From Penaeus vannamei (taxonomy: Eukaryota > Arthropoda > Malacostraca > Decapoda > Penaeidae), in NCBI RefSeq assembly GCF_042767895.1, contig NC_091578.1:19702265-19766264 (forward strand): a stretch of 64,000 nt of DNA. Reading direction: 5' to 3'. This document shows, piece by piece, positions 12,174-23,657 of this stretch. Under the pieces are notes generated by a model. It saw nothing but the letters and a program-made list of their open reading frames with translations, ran no database searches and was not told where the DNA came from. Position 1 is the first letter of the stretch, and each line of letters opens with the position of its first letter. The position numbers were made by a program, and so were the translations under genes.

Positions 12174-13643
12174 TCAGGAAGGGATTCTTGAGACTGGGAG
12201 ACTCGGAATTCTCGGGTATCGGCGGACCAATTCCCGATACTTCCTCGTCTCCCGAAAGTTCCCCTGACAGGGAGAACAGGACCTGCTCCCTCGAGGGGAG
12301 CAGTCAGCGGGGGAGGCACCGAGGCCTTCCTCGAGACCGACATCGATCTCGAGGCTCTCGCTACTGTCGGAATCCGACAAGATGGTATCGTCGTAAACGT
12401 GACGAGCCTCGGGGTCCGAGAGCTCAGGGTCTTTTTTGTCTTTTTTGGTGTGCATGTCTGGTGGTGAAGTATGTTTGCGTTTGTTGTCAGAAGTATCTGG
12501 TGTAGTTTTCTTTTGTGCAGTTTCTTTATGTATTCGTTGTGGTAGTGGCTGTGGGAGTCCGTGTGAGTGAGAGGTAGAGGGCTGTGTGGATGTCATGGTT
12601 GCCTCTCTGACCTCGGTGTGAGTTTTTTGTGTGTGAAATGTATGTATGTACAGGTTTTGGTCTTCGAAGATTTCCTCAGGAATCACAATGCTGGGGAAAC
12701 CGTTACTTTGAAGCATGATAGGGACTATGTTTGCGAATTTCTTGGCGTTGTATTTGGCAGCTATTAAAGCTACGTGTAGTATTGCTTGTTTTTTTGGGGT
12801 TTTGTTGTTTGGTGTGAAGGTGTTTGTTTGGGGGAAGTGGGCAGGCGGGAGAGTGGTTCCTGAGGGAATCGTGTTTGGTTGTCTTGTGGTAGGTGTGCTT
12901 GTTTGTAAGGGTTGGGTGACTGTTGCGTATGTTGTGTTTTTGTTTTGTTTGAGTGTTTGTCTTTTAGTCTTGATTATTTCTTTTCGTGTAGGGCAAGACC
13001 CCCTGACAGCGACGTGCTGCCCCCCACAATTGCAGGATTTGATGTCCTTGGTGCAGGTGAAAAAGGAGTGAGCTGGGTCACCACCGCGGCTGCAACGCTC
13101 CTCGTGTGTGCAGGTGTCTTTCAGGTGATTGTATCGGTAAGATTTCAGGGACTGATCGACCTGAACAAAACACTCGGTTTCTACATTGTAGGTGGGGACG
13201 GATGTGTTAAACAGCACGGTCCCACGGGAGAGAAGCGTCTGTGCTTCCGCGGGGGCTGAGCAGCGAATCTTAAGTCTTCGCGACTCTGGTGGTTTGTAAA
13301 CATTCACCACAGTGACATCGTTCATGGTAGTGACATCCTCCTGGATGGCTTGGCACGATCATGGCAGGATTGTCTTGTCGATCTTTTTAGCCCACGACCG
13401 TGCATTTAGCCTTCGTTTCCGGGGGGGGGGAGAGGTTTAAAACCATGATCAGCGAGTTTTCTCTGGCCAGTAGTCGAAAGGAAAGGGGTCAGCTGTTCTT
13501 GCTTGGCAACAACAACTTTGTAGCCATTATGCACTTTGAAGCAGTGCGTGACAGCAACTTCTGTGATTGAGGAGATTTTCTGGAGAGCCACCTCACAGGG
13601 GATGGGGGTCTCCAGAGTATGATAATTTGATTACGTGTCCCAT
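12174..13643 (-). pseudogene. Jockey ORF1 (gag-like, zinc-knuckle protein)
   Basis: The likely start is the minus-strand ATG at 13643-13641, in a near-ideal GCCACCATGG context. The N-terminal part (13591-13406) has the usual VALQKI..VAVTHCF..HNGYKV pattern. The frame breaks around a G-run near 13423-13433 and continues from 13325 to 12174. Cys/His motifs of the Jockey gag type follow: CTHEERC, FFTCTKDIKSCNCGGQH and GSCPTRK, at about 13140-13010. The C-terminal half is Lys/Ser/Asp-rich and disordered-looking, with an acidic DDTILSDSDSSE stretch near 12380. Its role would be RNA binding. Confidence 0.8.
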
Positions 13644-13817
13644 GGTGGCATCGCGTAAGGGTGATGATGATGGGAGGTAGGGAGTCTAGCCAAGGCTAAT
13701 AACAGGACGATGAAAGGGTGGAGATGGGTCTCAAAAAAGGAAGGCACACTGGCAAATCAGCTCTCTTTGTGTGTTAGGGTCGGTCGGGGTCGGGACCCTG
13801 CCGAACGGGCCAGAGCC

Positions 13818-13823
13818 CTTATA
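13818..13823 (-). promoter_or_regulatory. TATA-like box in Gypsy-C LTR
   Basis: TATAAG on the minus strand, about 385 nt downstream of the LTR start and followed by GC-rich sequence. The position suits a U3 promoter. There is no direct evidence of use. Confidence 0.4.
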
Positions 13824-13870
13824 TGTCCGGCCGACACCTCGCAGTAAAAGAGCTGATTTGATAGTGCTTC

Positions 13871-13913
13871 GTGATTTTAATTGCAAGCACCCTGGGCTTA
13901 CAATTAAAATCAC
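13871..13913. repeat. Perfect 13-bp inverted repeat in Gypsy-C LTR
   Basis: GTGATTTTAATTG at 13871-13883 pairs with CAATTAAAATCAC at 13901-13913 across a 17-nt spacer that can pair partly itself. It lies just upstream of the TATA-like box (minus sense) and may be a regulatory dyad or a hairpin. Confidence 0.75.
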
Positions 13914-14210
13914 TAGCCTCAAAGCAAGGTAGTGCACGATAACACCCAAAGCTATCAGCACAAGGGGCCCGATCGTCGAGCTTGCCGTGGGGGGGTCAAA
14001 TCGCTCTCTTTAGCCCCCCACGAAAGCACAACAAAAAACCTTGGCACCTAGAGGTCCAGGTAAGCCCTTGATTCCGCCTCAGGTCCGGTGGCTTAAGAAC
14101 CTGACCGGCGATGTTAGCTCGGCCGATTAGGGGGTCCCGAAGCAGGGGGGCGGCCAATCACAGGTCAGGTGCGGTTCCAGATTGATGGGCAATTTACGGA
14201 CCGCTACAGC

Positions 14211-14222
14211 ACTCCCCTTCTA
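14211..14222 (-). promoter_or_regulatory. Polypurine tract of Gypsy-C
   Basis: On the minus strand AGAAGGGGAGT immediately precedes the TGTAG that starts the 3' LTR. This is the expected primer site for plus-strand DNA synthesis. Confidence 0.65.
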
Positions 14223-17100
14223 GTTTCGCGGTCGCGAAACGGACTTTGGCGATCCTGAAGGGCTGCTGCAGGTGTGTGGGTTTGGCGCGGTCGATGGTCA
14301 CGGTGTCTTCTCCCTTTGGGCGGCGGATGGTGATCGTCTTGTCGCCTCTTCGGATGACCGGGAATGGACCCTCGTACGGAGGACAGAGAGGAGGTCTGGG
14401 ATGTTTGCTCACGAAGACGTGAGAGCAATCCTGGAGTCCTGGAGGCATGTATATGTACTGCTGTCGGGTGGGTCTCGTCGGTCGATTGCGTACCTGGGCC
14501 ATTCATTCGCAGAGTTGTTTGCCGAAGGTCCCGGGTTCGAAGTTGCTGGCTGTGACAAGGAAATCTGCAGGGAGGGCGAGCGTTGTCCCGTAGACCATTT
14601 CTGCGCTGGTGCACTGCAGGTCCTCTTTGAACGACGTCCGGATGTTGAGGAGGACATGAGGTAGTTGGTCGACCCATCTCCTGTTAGGGGGGGATGATGT
14701 TAGGGCCTGCTTCATATGCCGGTGGAGTCGCTCGACCATGCCGTTGGCGCAGGGGTGGTAGGCAGTCGTCCTGATTCTTTTGGACCCGAGCAGGATCATT
14801 AGGTGGCGCCAAAGTTCGGACTCGAACTGGGCGACGCAGTCTGTAGTGAGGGTTTTCCCGGGGTCCCGAAGCGGGAGATCCAGGTATTGAAGAAGGTTTT
14901 GGGCGACTGTCGCTGCCGTGATGTCGCGGATGGGCGTAGCCTCGGGCCATCTGGTGAAGCGGTCGATCACCGTCAGGATGTAGCTGTAGCCGTCGTCCAT
15001 GGGCAGGGGCCCCACTATATCTATGTGGACGTGTTGGAACCTACTGTCTGGAATAGGAAAGGTCTGGAGGGGGGATTTGGTGTGCCTGTGGATCTTGTTT
15101 CTTTGGCATTCGATACAGGAACGACACCACTGCCGAACGTCCTTGTTGATGGCGGGCCAGACGACCTTGCTGCGGATGAGGTGTTGGGTGGCCCGGATGC
15201 CGCGATGCTGGTGGTAGGCACCGAAGAATCGCCGGCGGAGGGAAGGCGGGATGTATGGGCGAGGGTAGCCGAGGGAGACATCGCAGAGAAGGTCGTCGCA
15301 GGAGTTCGGGATTTTGACTCTCTCAAGGTAGAGGGAAGTCTGGCCCTCTAGGAGTGGAGTCAAGGACGTGTCCTGGAGTTGCTCTCTGCTTACTAGATGG
15401 TAGTCCACTGCATCGTCGGCGAGAGTCGCAGCAGATATGGTCACCCTCGACAGAGCATCGGCGGCCTCATTGTCCGAGCCCCGAATGTGGCGGATGTCCG
15501 TTGTGAACTAGGAAATGAAGTCCAGGTGGCGCTCCTCGCGAGGGGATTGGCGGTGGGTCCTCGAGTGTAAGGCGAAGGTGAGGGGTTTGTGGTCTGTCAG
15601 GATGTGGAATTCCTTAGCCCCCACGGTCGGCTGGAAATGCCTCACCACGGAGTATGCTGCCAGGAGCGCCCTTCCGAAGGCGCTGTACCGTGACTGGCGT
15701 GGCGACAGGGTCTGCGAAAAGAAGGCAAGGGGTTGCCATTGCTTACCCAGGTGTTTTCTGGAGGACTGCACCGATGGCAGTGTCGGAGGCGTCGACCGCT
15801 ATGCTGAGGTGAGCCTCGGGCAGCGGATGGTTAAGCAGGGTGGCAGAGGCAAGGGCTTCTTTGCAGGCTTGGAAGGTTTCGTTAGTCGGGGATGTCCACT
15901 CGATTCTGGTGTTTCTGCTGGCCCTGTTTGGTGTGATCAGGGCGTGGAGGGGCTTGAGGAGCTGGGCACACCCCGGGGGCGAACCTTCTGTAGAAGTTAA
16001 ACATGCCCAGGAATTTCCGCAGCTGCTTCTCCGTCGCTGGCCTGGGGAACTTCCTTATAGCGGTGACCTTCTCCTGCGCTGGGGTGATGCCTTGGGGGGG
16101 GGACGGTGTGGCCGAGCAAAGAGAGGGAAGCGACACCGAACTGGCATTTTCCCGGGTTGATAACGACGCCCGCGTCTTGCAGTCTGCCGAAGAGGGCGCG
16201 GAGATGGCGGGCGTGGTCTGCTTCTGAGATGCTGGCGACGAGGATGTCGTCGATGTAGGCGAAGACGCCCTCAAGGCCGCGAGTCACGTCGTTTATGAAT
16301 CGCTGGAAGGGGCTGGGCGGCGTTCCTAAGACCGAAGGGCATCCTGAGGAATTCAAAAAGGCCGAAAGGTGTGATCACGGCCGTCTTGGGGATGTCCTCT
16401 TCAGCGATCGGGATTTGGTGGAAGGCCCGCACGAAGTCGATCCTGGAAATAACCGTACAGCCAGACAGCTCGTGGGAGAAGGAGTTTCAGGTGCGGCAGG
16501 GGGTATCTGTCGGGGGGGGGTGATCGTGTTGAGGTGACGGTAATCACCGCACGGGCGCCAGTCACCGTCCTTCTTCTTCACCAGATGCAGAGGGGCCGCC
16601 CATTGACTGCTGGAAGGGCGTATAATCCCCAACTGCAATATATGGTCGAACTGCGCCCTGGCACTGCGACATCTGTCGGGGGCGAGCGGACGGCAGCGAG
16701 AGTCGGCAGGGGGACCGTGGGTGACGATGTGGTGCCGGACTTCGTGCCGTGGTTGGGGGGCCCGGTTGATCGGCTTGGTCAAGGCCGGGGAAATTTCCCC
16801 CAGGATGTTCTTGAAGGCGCAGGTCCTGGGAAGCACTGTATAATTAGGGGGGTACTTACCAGAGGAGGGGAAGCGTTTATCTCTGTGGGAGGCCGGGGGG
16901 AGGCTGACCTCGGCCCCTATGTCGACAAGGAAACGTAGGGAGGAGGAGGCATCTCGGACGTACAATAAGCGCCTCCGAGGTCCCCGAAAGACAGGTGCGC
17001 CCAGTTTCCGCTGTACCCTCCAATCTTTGAGCGGCGGTGCAGAAGCGCTGAAGCGAGGCTGGCGGTTAGGCGGTAGAGAGCGCCTGAAGTCCCGGTCACT
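14217..17100 (-). pseudogene. Gypsy-C pol (protease-RT-RNase H-integrase)
   Basis: Minus-strand order. The protease is recognisable as FLVDIGAEVSL (DTG changed to DIG) near 16940. RT has APLHLVKKKDGDWRPCGDYR near 16580 and FAYIDDILVA (YxDD) near 16260, then a GKCQFG..LLGHTV block. RNase H keeps HILTDHKPL near 15610. Integrase (15444-14503) keeps the H-H-C-C finger (HQHRGIRATQH..CIECQRNK), HIDIVGPLP, TTDCVAQF and GMVERLHRH, that is, the D, D and E positions. The tail (14502-14217) has PYEGPFPVIRR. Frameshifts near 16370, 15990 and 15500 break it, and one G-run (16501-16511) is a likely slippage point. Confidence 0.8.
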
Positions 17101-17568
17101 GTGTGGCGGCGAAAGGGTGCGACAACGAGGGCCGGGGGCGAGAGCGTTCCTGTGTAGATATCTTCTGCACAGCCTCGGATAGTGTGGCGGCGTGAGCTGC
17201 AAGGGATCCCAACGTCACGGCGGAGGTGGTGGTTGCGGCAGACACTGTCGCTTTTGACGGTGTGGGTGCCCTAGCTTCGAGCATCGCGTCGGCTTTTAGG
17301 GCAAGGTGCTCCAATGGGGCATCTGACACCAGCAGGATTTGCTGGATGTCAGCGGGCAGCCGCTTGAGGAAGAGAGAGCGCATGACGTCTGGTGGGAGCG
17401 TCCCTGCTGGTGCGGGTGAGGAGGCGCTGGGAAATGGTGAAGGATTTCTGTGGGAGTACGGCTGTCCGCGGCTTCAGACGAGAGGAAGGAGCTTAACGCG
17501 GTCAGAGGGTTAGGTGCTGCTCGCCTAAGAATGGCCTCCTTAAGCTCGTCGTAAGTGGCGCACCGATA
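17096..17568 (-). pseudogene. Gypsy-C gag, N-terminally truncated
   Basis: The capsid-like reading ATYDELKEAILRR (from about 17560), SLFLKRLPADIQQILLV (near 17370) and an Ala/Thr-rich C-terminal part match invertebrate Gypsy gag proteins of the kind that precede this pol. A frameshift lies near 17390. The N-terminus and the 5' LTR are absent, since satellite begins at 17569. No zinc knuckle is visible. Confidence 0.65.
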
Positions 17569-20011
17569 TTAAGCCTTTTGAGAGAAACGTCGAAAAAAAC
17601 CTTTTCGCTTTCTAATGGTAATTATGAGGATTTTAACATTAATTCAGGTAATTATGATGATTTCCCTGATGATTCCTTTATTTTTGGGCAATAATGATGA
17701 TAATTATGATGTTTAAAAAATAAAACAATTAATAATAATAATGATAAAGTCAAAAAGAAGCAATAATTAAAAAAAACTCATTCCAATATTTCCATACTAG
17801 TAATGGCAATAGAAATAATGATATCATTATCATTGTCATTATAATTATTATTATTGTCATTATTATTTCTAAGATCATCATTATTGCTATTATCATTATA
17901 TAAATAGTTATAATGATAAAAATAGCATTAATAATTAGCATAATAATTATTTTAACTGCAATAATGATGGTAATAATGATGATAATCATGATGATAATGA
18001 ATAAAATTATAATGATAAAAATGATGACAGTAATGATAATAATGATAATAATTATCATTCAGACCAATTATAATGAAATAAAGGCCATAAGTAATAAAAT
18101 CCCAAAAGTCGAAAAAAACGGCAAAATGCACCTTTTGAGAGAAACGTCGAAAAAGACTTTTCTCACTTTTTAATGGTAATTATGAGGATTTTAACATTAA
18201 TTCAGGTGATTATGATGATTTCCCTGATGATTCCTTTATTATTGACAATAATGATGATAATTATGATGATAATGACAATGATAATGACAATAATAATAAT
18301 AATGGTAAAGTCATAATTATAATAATAATCTTGATAATTACTGGAATAAATGGAATAATTAACTCATCCAATAATTTCCATACTAATTATGGATATAGAA
18401 ATAATAACATCATTATCATTGTCATTATAATTATCATAATTTTCATTATTATTTCAAAGATCGTCATTATTGCTATTATCATTATATAAATAGTTATAAT
18501 GATAAATGGCAATAATAATTAGTATAATACTTATCATAACTGCAATAATGATGATAATAATAATGATAATCATGATGGTAATGACTATAATGATAATCAT
18601 AAAAATGATGATAGTAATGATAATTTTCATAATAATTATCATTTACTTCATTTATAATGAAATAAAGGCCAGAATTAATAAAATCCGAAAAGTCAAAAAA
18701 ATGGCAAAATCTAGCGTTGCACAGCCTTTTGAGAGAAACCTCGAAAAAAAACCCTCTTCGCTTTTTAATGGTAATTATGAGGATTTAAACATTAATTCAG
18801 GTAATTATGATGATTTCCATGATGATTCCTTATGATGATAATGACAATTATAATGACAATAATAATGATAATAATGATAAAGTCATAATTATAATGATAA
18901 TCTTGATAATTACTGGAATAATTAACTCTATTCCAATAATGTCCATATTAATAATGGCAATAGAAATAATACTATCATTATCATTGTTATTATAATTATT
19001 ATTATTGTCATTATTATTTCTAAGATCATCATTATTGCTATTATCATTATACAAATAGTTATAATGATAAAAATAGCAATAATAATTAGCATAATAATTA
19101 TTATAACTGCAATAATGATGATAATAATAATGATAATGACTATAATGACATCATAAAAATGATGACAGTAATGATAATAATGATAATAATTATCATTCAG
19201 TCCATTTATAATGAAATATAGGCCAGAAGTTATAAAATCCCAAAAGTCGTAAAAACGGCAAAATCTAGCGTATTACATCCTTTTGAGAGAAACGTCGAAA
19301 AAAACCCTTTTCGCTTTTTAATGGTAATTATGAGGATTTTAACATTAATTCATGTAATTATGATTTCCATGATGATTCCTTCATTATTGACAATAATGAT
19401 GATAATTATGATGATAATGACAATGATAATGACAATAATAATGAAAATATTGATAAAGTCATAATTATAATGCTAATCTTGATAATTACTGCAATAATAG
19501 TAATACTTAACTCTATTCCAATAACTTCCATACTAATAATGGCAATAGAAATAATAATAACATCATTATCATTGTCATTATAATTATTGTTATTGTCATT
19601 ATTATTTCTAAGATTATGATTATTTCTATTATCATTATATGAATAGTTATAATGATAAAAATAGCAATATTAATTAGCATAACATTTATCATAACTGCAA
19701 TAATGATGGTAATAATAATGATAATCATGATGATAATGACTATAATGATAATAATTATAAAATAATGATAGTAATGATAATAATTATCATTCAGTCCATT
19801 TATAATGAAATATAGGCCAGAAGTTATAAAATCCCAAAAGTCGAAAAAAGGGAAAATCTAGCGTATTACAGCCTTTTGAGAGAAACTTCGAAAAAAAACC
19901 GTTTTCGCTAATTAATGGAAAAACCCTCTTCGGTTTTTAATGGTAATTATGAGGATTTTAACATTAATTCAGGTAATTATGATGATTTCCATGATGATCT
20001 CCTTATTATAT
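17569..20011 (+). repeat. AT-rich satellite array 1, forward units
   Basis: Tandem units with the anchor CTTTTGAGAGAAACGTCGA near 17575, 18132, 18726, 19280 and 19873, giving spacings of about 554-594 bp. Each unit has a conserved core of about 150 bp (GGCCAGAAGT..AAAATCCC..GTCGAAAAAA, then the anchor, then TTCGCTTTTTAATGGTAATTATGAGGATTTTAACATTAATTCAGG-like text, given here only in outline). Long ATA/ATG/AAT triplet-like text follows, with the marker ACTCTATTCCAATAATTTCC. No gene is supported; the Ile/Met-rich ORFs are by-products of the triplet bias. Confidence 0.9.
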
Positions 20012-21189
20012 TATCATCATTATTGCAGTTATAATAAATATCATGCTAATTTTTATTGCTATTTTTATCATTATAACTATTTATATAATTATAATAGCAA
20101 TAATGATGATCTTAGGAATAATAATGACAATAATAATAATTATAATGACAATGATAATGATATTATTATTTCTTTTGCCATTATTAGTGTGGAAATTATT
20201 GGAATAGTGTTAATTATTGCTATCATATCAGTAATTATCATTATAATTATGACTTTATCATTATTACCATTATTATTGTCATTATCATTGTCATTATCAT
20301 CATAATTATCATCAATAATAATTGTCAATAATAAAGGAATCATCATGGAAATCATCATAATTTCCTGAATTAATGTTAAAATCCTCATAATTACCATTAA
20401 AAACCGAAGAGGGTTTTTTTTCGAAGTTTCTCTGATAAGGCTGTAATACGCTAGATTTTGCCGTTTCTTCGACTTTTGGGATTTTATTACTTCTGACCTT
20501 TATTTCATTACAAATGGACTGAATGATAATTATTACCTGATTATTATCATTACTGTCATCATTTTTATGAATACTATCATTATAGTCATTATCATCATGA
20601 TTATCATTATTATTATCATCATTGTTGCAGTTATAATAAATATTATGCTAATTATTATTGTTATTTTTATCATTATAACTATTTAAATGATAATAGCAAT
20701 AATGATGATCTTGGAAATAATAATGGCAATAAAAATAATCATAATGACAATGATAATGTTATTAATATTTTTATTGTCATTATTAGTATGGAAATTATTG
20801 GAATAGAGTTAATCATTGCTATTATTGCAGTAATTATGAAGATTATCTTTATAATTATGACTTTATCATTATTATCATTATTATTGTCATTATCATCATA
20901 ATTGTCATCATTATTGTCAATAATAAATGAATCATCATAGAAATAATCATAATCACCTGAATTAATGTTAAAATCCTCATAATTTCCATTAAAAAGTAAA
21001 AAGGTTTTTTTCGACGTTTCTCTCAAAAGGCTGTAATACGCTAGATTTTGCCGTTTTTTCGACTTCTGGGATCTTATTACTTCTGGCCTTTATTTCATTA
21101 TAAATGGACTGAATGATAATTATTATCATTATCATCATTATTGTCATCATTTTTCTGTTTATCATTATAGTCATTATCATCATGATTAT
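20012..21189 (-). repeat. AT-rich satellite array 1, reversed units
   Basis: The same satellite in the opposite orientation (anchors as TCGAAGTTTCTCTGATAAGG near 20421 and TCGACGTTTCTCTCAAAAGG near 21011). The switch at about 20011 joins the middle of a forward unit to the middle of a reversed one. The array ends at ATTAT (21185-21189), where Gypsy-A copy 1 begins. Confidence 0.88.
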
Positions 21190-22229
21190 TGTAGTGTTCG
21201 GCTGCGTATGTCCCGACTCTAAGGATGATGTCATCTCCATGAACCTCGGCCAACGCATCACGAGCCGCCGGAGACGAAGTCCCCGCCGTGCGGTTACATC
21301 CCGCAGACGCATATATATATTTTTTCACCTGCGACTGAGTCTCGCAGGCTTATTTATTCATTTATTTATTTTATTTTTACGTTCAGCCATCAGTCAAGAC
21401 TGTGGTGATAATGTGAACTTTGTTATTTTTATAACCATGAACGTAATTCTAACCAAGTCTCACTACTTTTATTGCGTTGAAGTCGCCAGGCCAAACTAAC
21501 TATTTATTTATTTTTAAACATGAATATTGTAAATATATCATGGCCGAAATGCACACACCTTTGTCTACCTTTTCATGACTGAAAATACCTGTAACTCCCT
21601 AGTGAGTGCAATTTGCTCCCAAAATAAACATCATACCATCATAGAGCTTTTACTCAACTCCAGTCAGAATAATTCATAATCTTACCACCACTAAAGTTCT
21701 GGTTCTGACCAAGGTTAGATGCCTAAATCTTTCTCAGACTCGGGTCTCTTAAACAGCACATTGCTGGTTGCTCTGACATCACGCAACCCTTGAAAGGCTG
21801 TAAAAAGGCTAGATAAATCAGAGAATATTGAGCTGATATCAAAAGAACAGATTCATTTTGCTATACCTGTGTTCCCGCTCCCAGCAGGCGGATGCTCAAA
21901 CCGAAGGGAAGAATTCCATGATCTTGCTTTTTTCTTCCAAACACGTCCACGCTATCTCCCTTTTCACATCTACACACTTACACATCCAACATTCAGCATA
22001 CACATTATGTACTTTCCTTCCACCCTTCTCTGATACAACACCCACACCCACTTACACGACATACAGGGTTCCCGAACCTACTAATCGGGTTGTGGCAGCA
22101 TGCCGTAGGCCTGGAACCTTACATCTGTTCACTGCAGACGAATCTTTCCCTTGAGCAAAAACCATATTCTCGGTTGAGGCCGGACTCAACCAGACCACTT
22201 AAAATCTACTGGGTCTACGCCCCACTACA
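21190..22229 (+). repeat. Gypsy-A copy 1, left LTR
   Basis: A 1040-bp LTR beginning TGTAGTG and ending CACTACA (7-bp inverted termini). The same sequence recurs at 32481, 41205 and 53217. It contains a GC-rich start with CCGCCGGAGACGAAG, AATAAA at 21623-21628 and a GGCTGTAAAAAGG element near 21797. ATTAT precedes it. Confidence 0.92.
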
Positions 22230-22356
22230 ACTGTCTTTTTCGTAGTCAGCGGTGGGAGAGAACAGTCATTCTTTCTATAAAGTGCCTGGTCAAGCCTTTG
22301 TGCAAGTCTATCGCACGCTAAGTAACGGGTTGTAGAGCAAGTGCTGGGACGCAAAA

Positions 22357-23657
22357 ATGCCTCGCACACGCAATACCGTCCAAGGAGAACCCACTAATGA
22401 GTCCTCAGGATCCTCTGCTAACACCCTTCTTGAGGGCCCCGAGTTTCATCGAGGAGATAATGCTCAATCTTTGACTTTGGGGCAAGGGCTAGAGCCCATC
22501 TCTCGCTCTCGATGTATGAGGAGCTGGTGTATAAATTCGAACGACTGAATTCTCGGTTCAGTACCCTGGAAGGCCAGTACGCCAATATCGTGAGATTACT
22601 GGAGCCCAGGGCATCTGAACCACACACTCGTTCACCAGCTGCGGCCTCTGCATCGCAGGTAGAAGCGGGGGTGCATGCGGTCACAACTGGCCACTCGTCT
22701 CAGCGAGCGCCCGTCAATCCGTGTCTCTTAGATCAGGGTATAACCCTGTGTGACCCGATTCCGCCTTACCGGGCAGAAGTTCCAGCTAGCCTGCCTCTTC
22801 GGAGGCATCAGGAGTTGGAAACTTGGTTGCGGCACGTTGAGCCCATCCTTATGGGACGGATGAGGCTCTGATCCGCGCCGCCCGTGGTAGCTGTAGTTTT
22901 TGACGGCATTGGGACCTGGGACAAGTTCAAGGAAACCTTTCGACAACGTCTCCGGGTGACGTGCTCGTCGATGGAGTACGTACTTGGCGACACTTCCCCT
23001 AGGGACTTCTATCTCGCGGTCGAGACCATGGTTTATCAAGGCATGCGTGACTATCCTGGTGAACTTGGGCCAGCTGAACCTCTGATGAGGAGAACTTTTC
23101 TCCAGGGACTCCCGCCCTGGCTGCGGGAAAAGCTCCTGTTGATAGAGGATCAGCCACTTTACCGGGTGGTCGAAGCAGCCCAAAAAGTCTGGCACCATCG
23201 GCACTATGCCGGGCGGGTAGAGAAACCCTTGGTCAGTTTCTCGAGCGAGGCAGGGCCTAAACCTCGCTCTTCTACTCCTCGCGAGGGTCGATCTCCGGCA
23301 GCTTCCCCTCCGGTTGATCCCCTAGCAGAGTTACCCGTACGCACTCGAGAACCCCGACGCTGGTGTCCCTACCATCAGGTGACTACGCATGACGCCTCCG
23401 AGTGTCGTGCGGTGCGAGACGGTAACCAGTGCACCCGGTGTGGCCGCCGAGGGCATGTGGCTGGGCGGTGCTTTTTTCGGGCAGAACAACGTAGGGCACC
23501 GCCCGACAGAACACAACTGCAACCACAACGAGCCACTGCCAGGGACAGTGATGATGGTGGGCGCCGAGGGGAGCGACAGCTCCACAGAGCTGGAGCTTCC
23601 CGAGGCACAGATTCAGGCGGGGCGGCCGCTATTGAATTGTGTGGTTGCTGGGACTAA
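22357..23657 (+). pseudogene. Gypsy-A gag, copy 1
   Basis: ATG 22357 follows a leader of about 127 nt after the LTR. The N-terminal part is disordered; MYEELVYKFERLNSRFSTLE (near 22512) is coiled-coil-like. The capsid-like part (22884-23330) includes PLMRRTFLQGLPPWLREKL. Then come a CPYHQVTTHDASEC motif and a complete CCHC zinc knuckle, CTRCGRRGHVAGRC (23430-23471). A 7-nt deletion near 22495 relative to copy 2 and a further shift near 22870 break the frame. The protein would form the particle and bind RNA. Confidence 0.8.

Larger units (their letters stand above)
2766..13700 (-). mobile_element. Jockey-type non-LTR retrotransposon, split by an I-type element
   Basis: A minus-strand element with a gag-like ORF1 (13643-12174) and an ORF2 with AP-endonuclease and reverse transcriptase (about 12085-10019, resuming 4002-3281). 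About 500 bp of A/T-rich 3' UTR follow, with AATAAA near 2805. A plus-strand I-type element occupies 4003-10018 inside the YADD codons and is bounded by identical 11-bp repeats, so both halves belong to one Jockey copy. The 5' boundary (13680-13730) and 3' boundary (2760-2790) are approximate, because I could not find target duplications for the Jockey itself. Frameshifts and stops in both ORFs mark it as dead. Confidence 0.8.
13701..14208 (-). repeat. Proximal part of the Gypsy-C 3' LTR
   Basis: The LTR starts TGTAG at 14208, right after a purine-rich tract on the minus strand. A TATAAG box lies about 385 nt inside and a perfect 13-bp inverted repeat about 295 nt inside. The segment continues until the Jockey 5' end, and the exact inner edge is uncertain. 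No second LTR remains to prove the length. Confidence 0.65.
1903..17568 (-). mobile_element. Gypsy-C: 5'-truncated Ty3/Gypsy element holding nested insertions
   Basis: A minus-strand LTR retrotransposon. In its 5'-3' sense it runs gag remnant (17568-17096), protease/RT/RNase H/integrase (17100-14217), polypurine tract, then a 3' LTR starting TGTAG at 14208. The LTR appears to be cut by a Jockey element and to finish at 1903 with CTACA. The 5' LTR and gag N-terminus are missing where satellite resumes. The order PR-RT-RH-IN is that of the Ty3/Gypsy (Metaviridae) group. The coding part is a pseudogene. The internal assignments are firm; the continuation of the LTR to 1903 is an inference from matching TGTAG/CTACA termini and the satellite boundary. 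Confidence 0.7.

Noticed and set aside
17750..18058. Ile-rich ORFs looking like multi-pass membrane proteins
   Set aside because: They arise from ATN triplet text of the satellite, occur on both strands of the same DNA and are broken at random between units.
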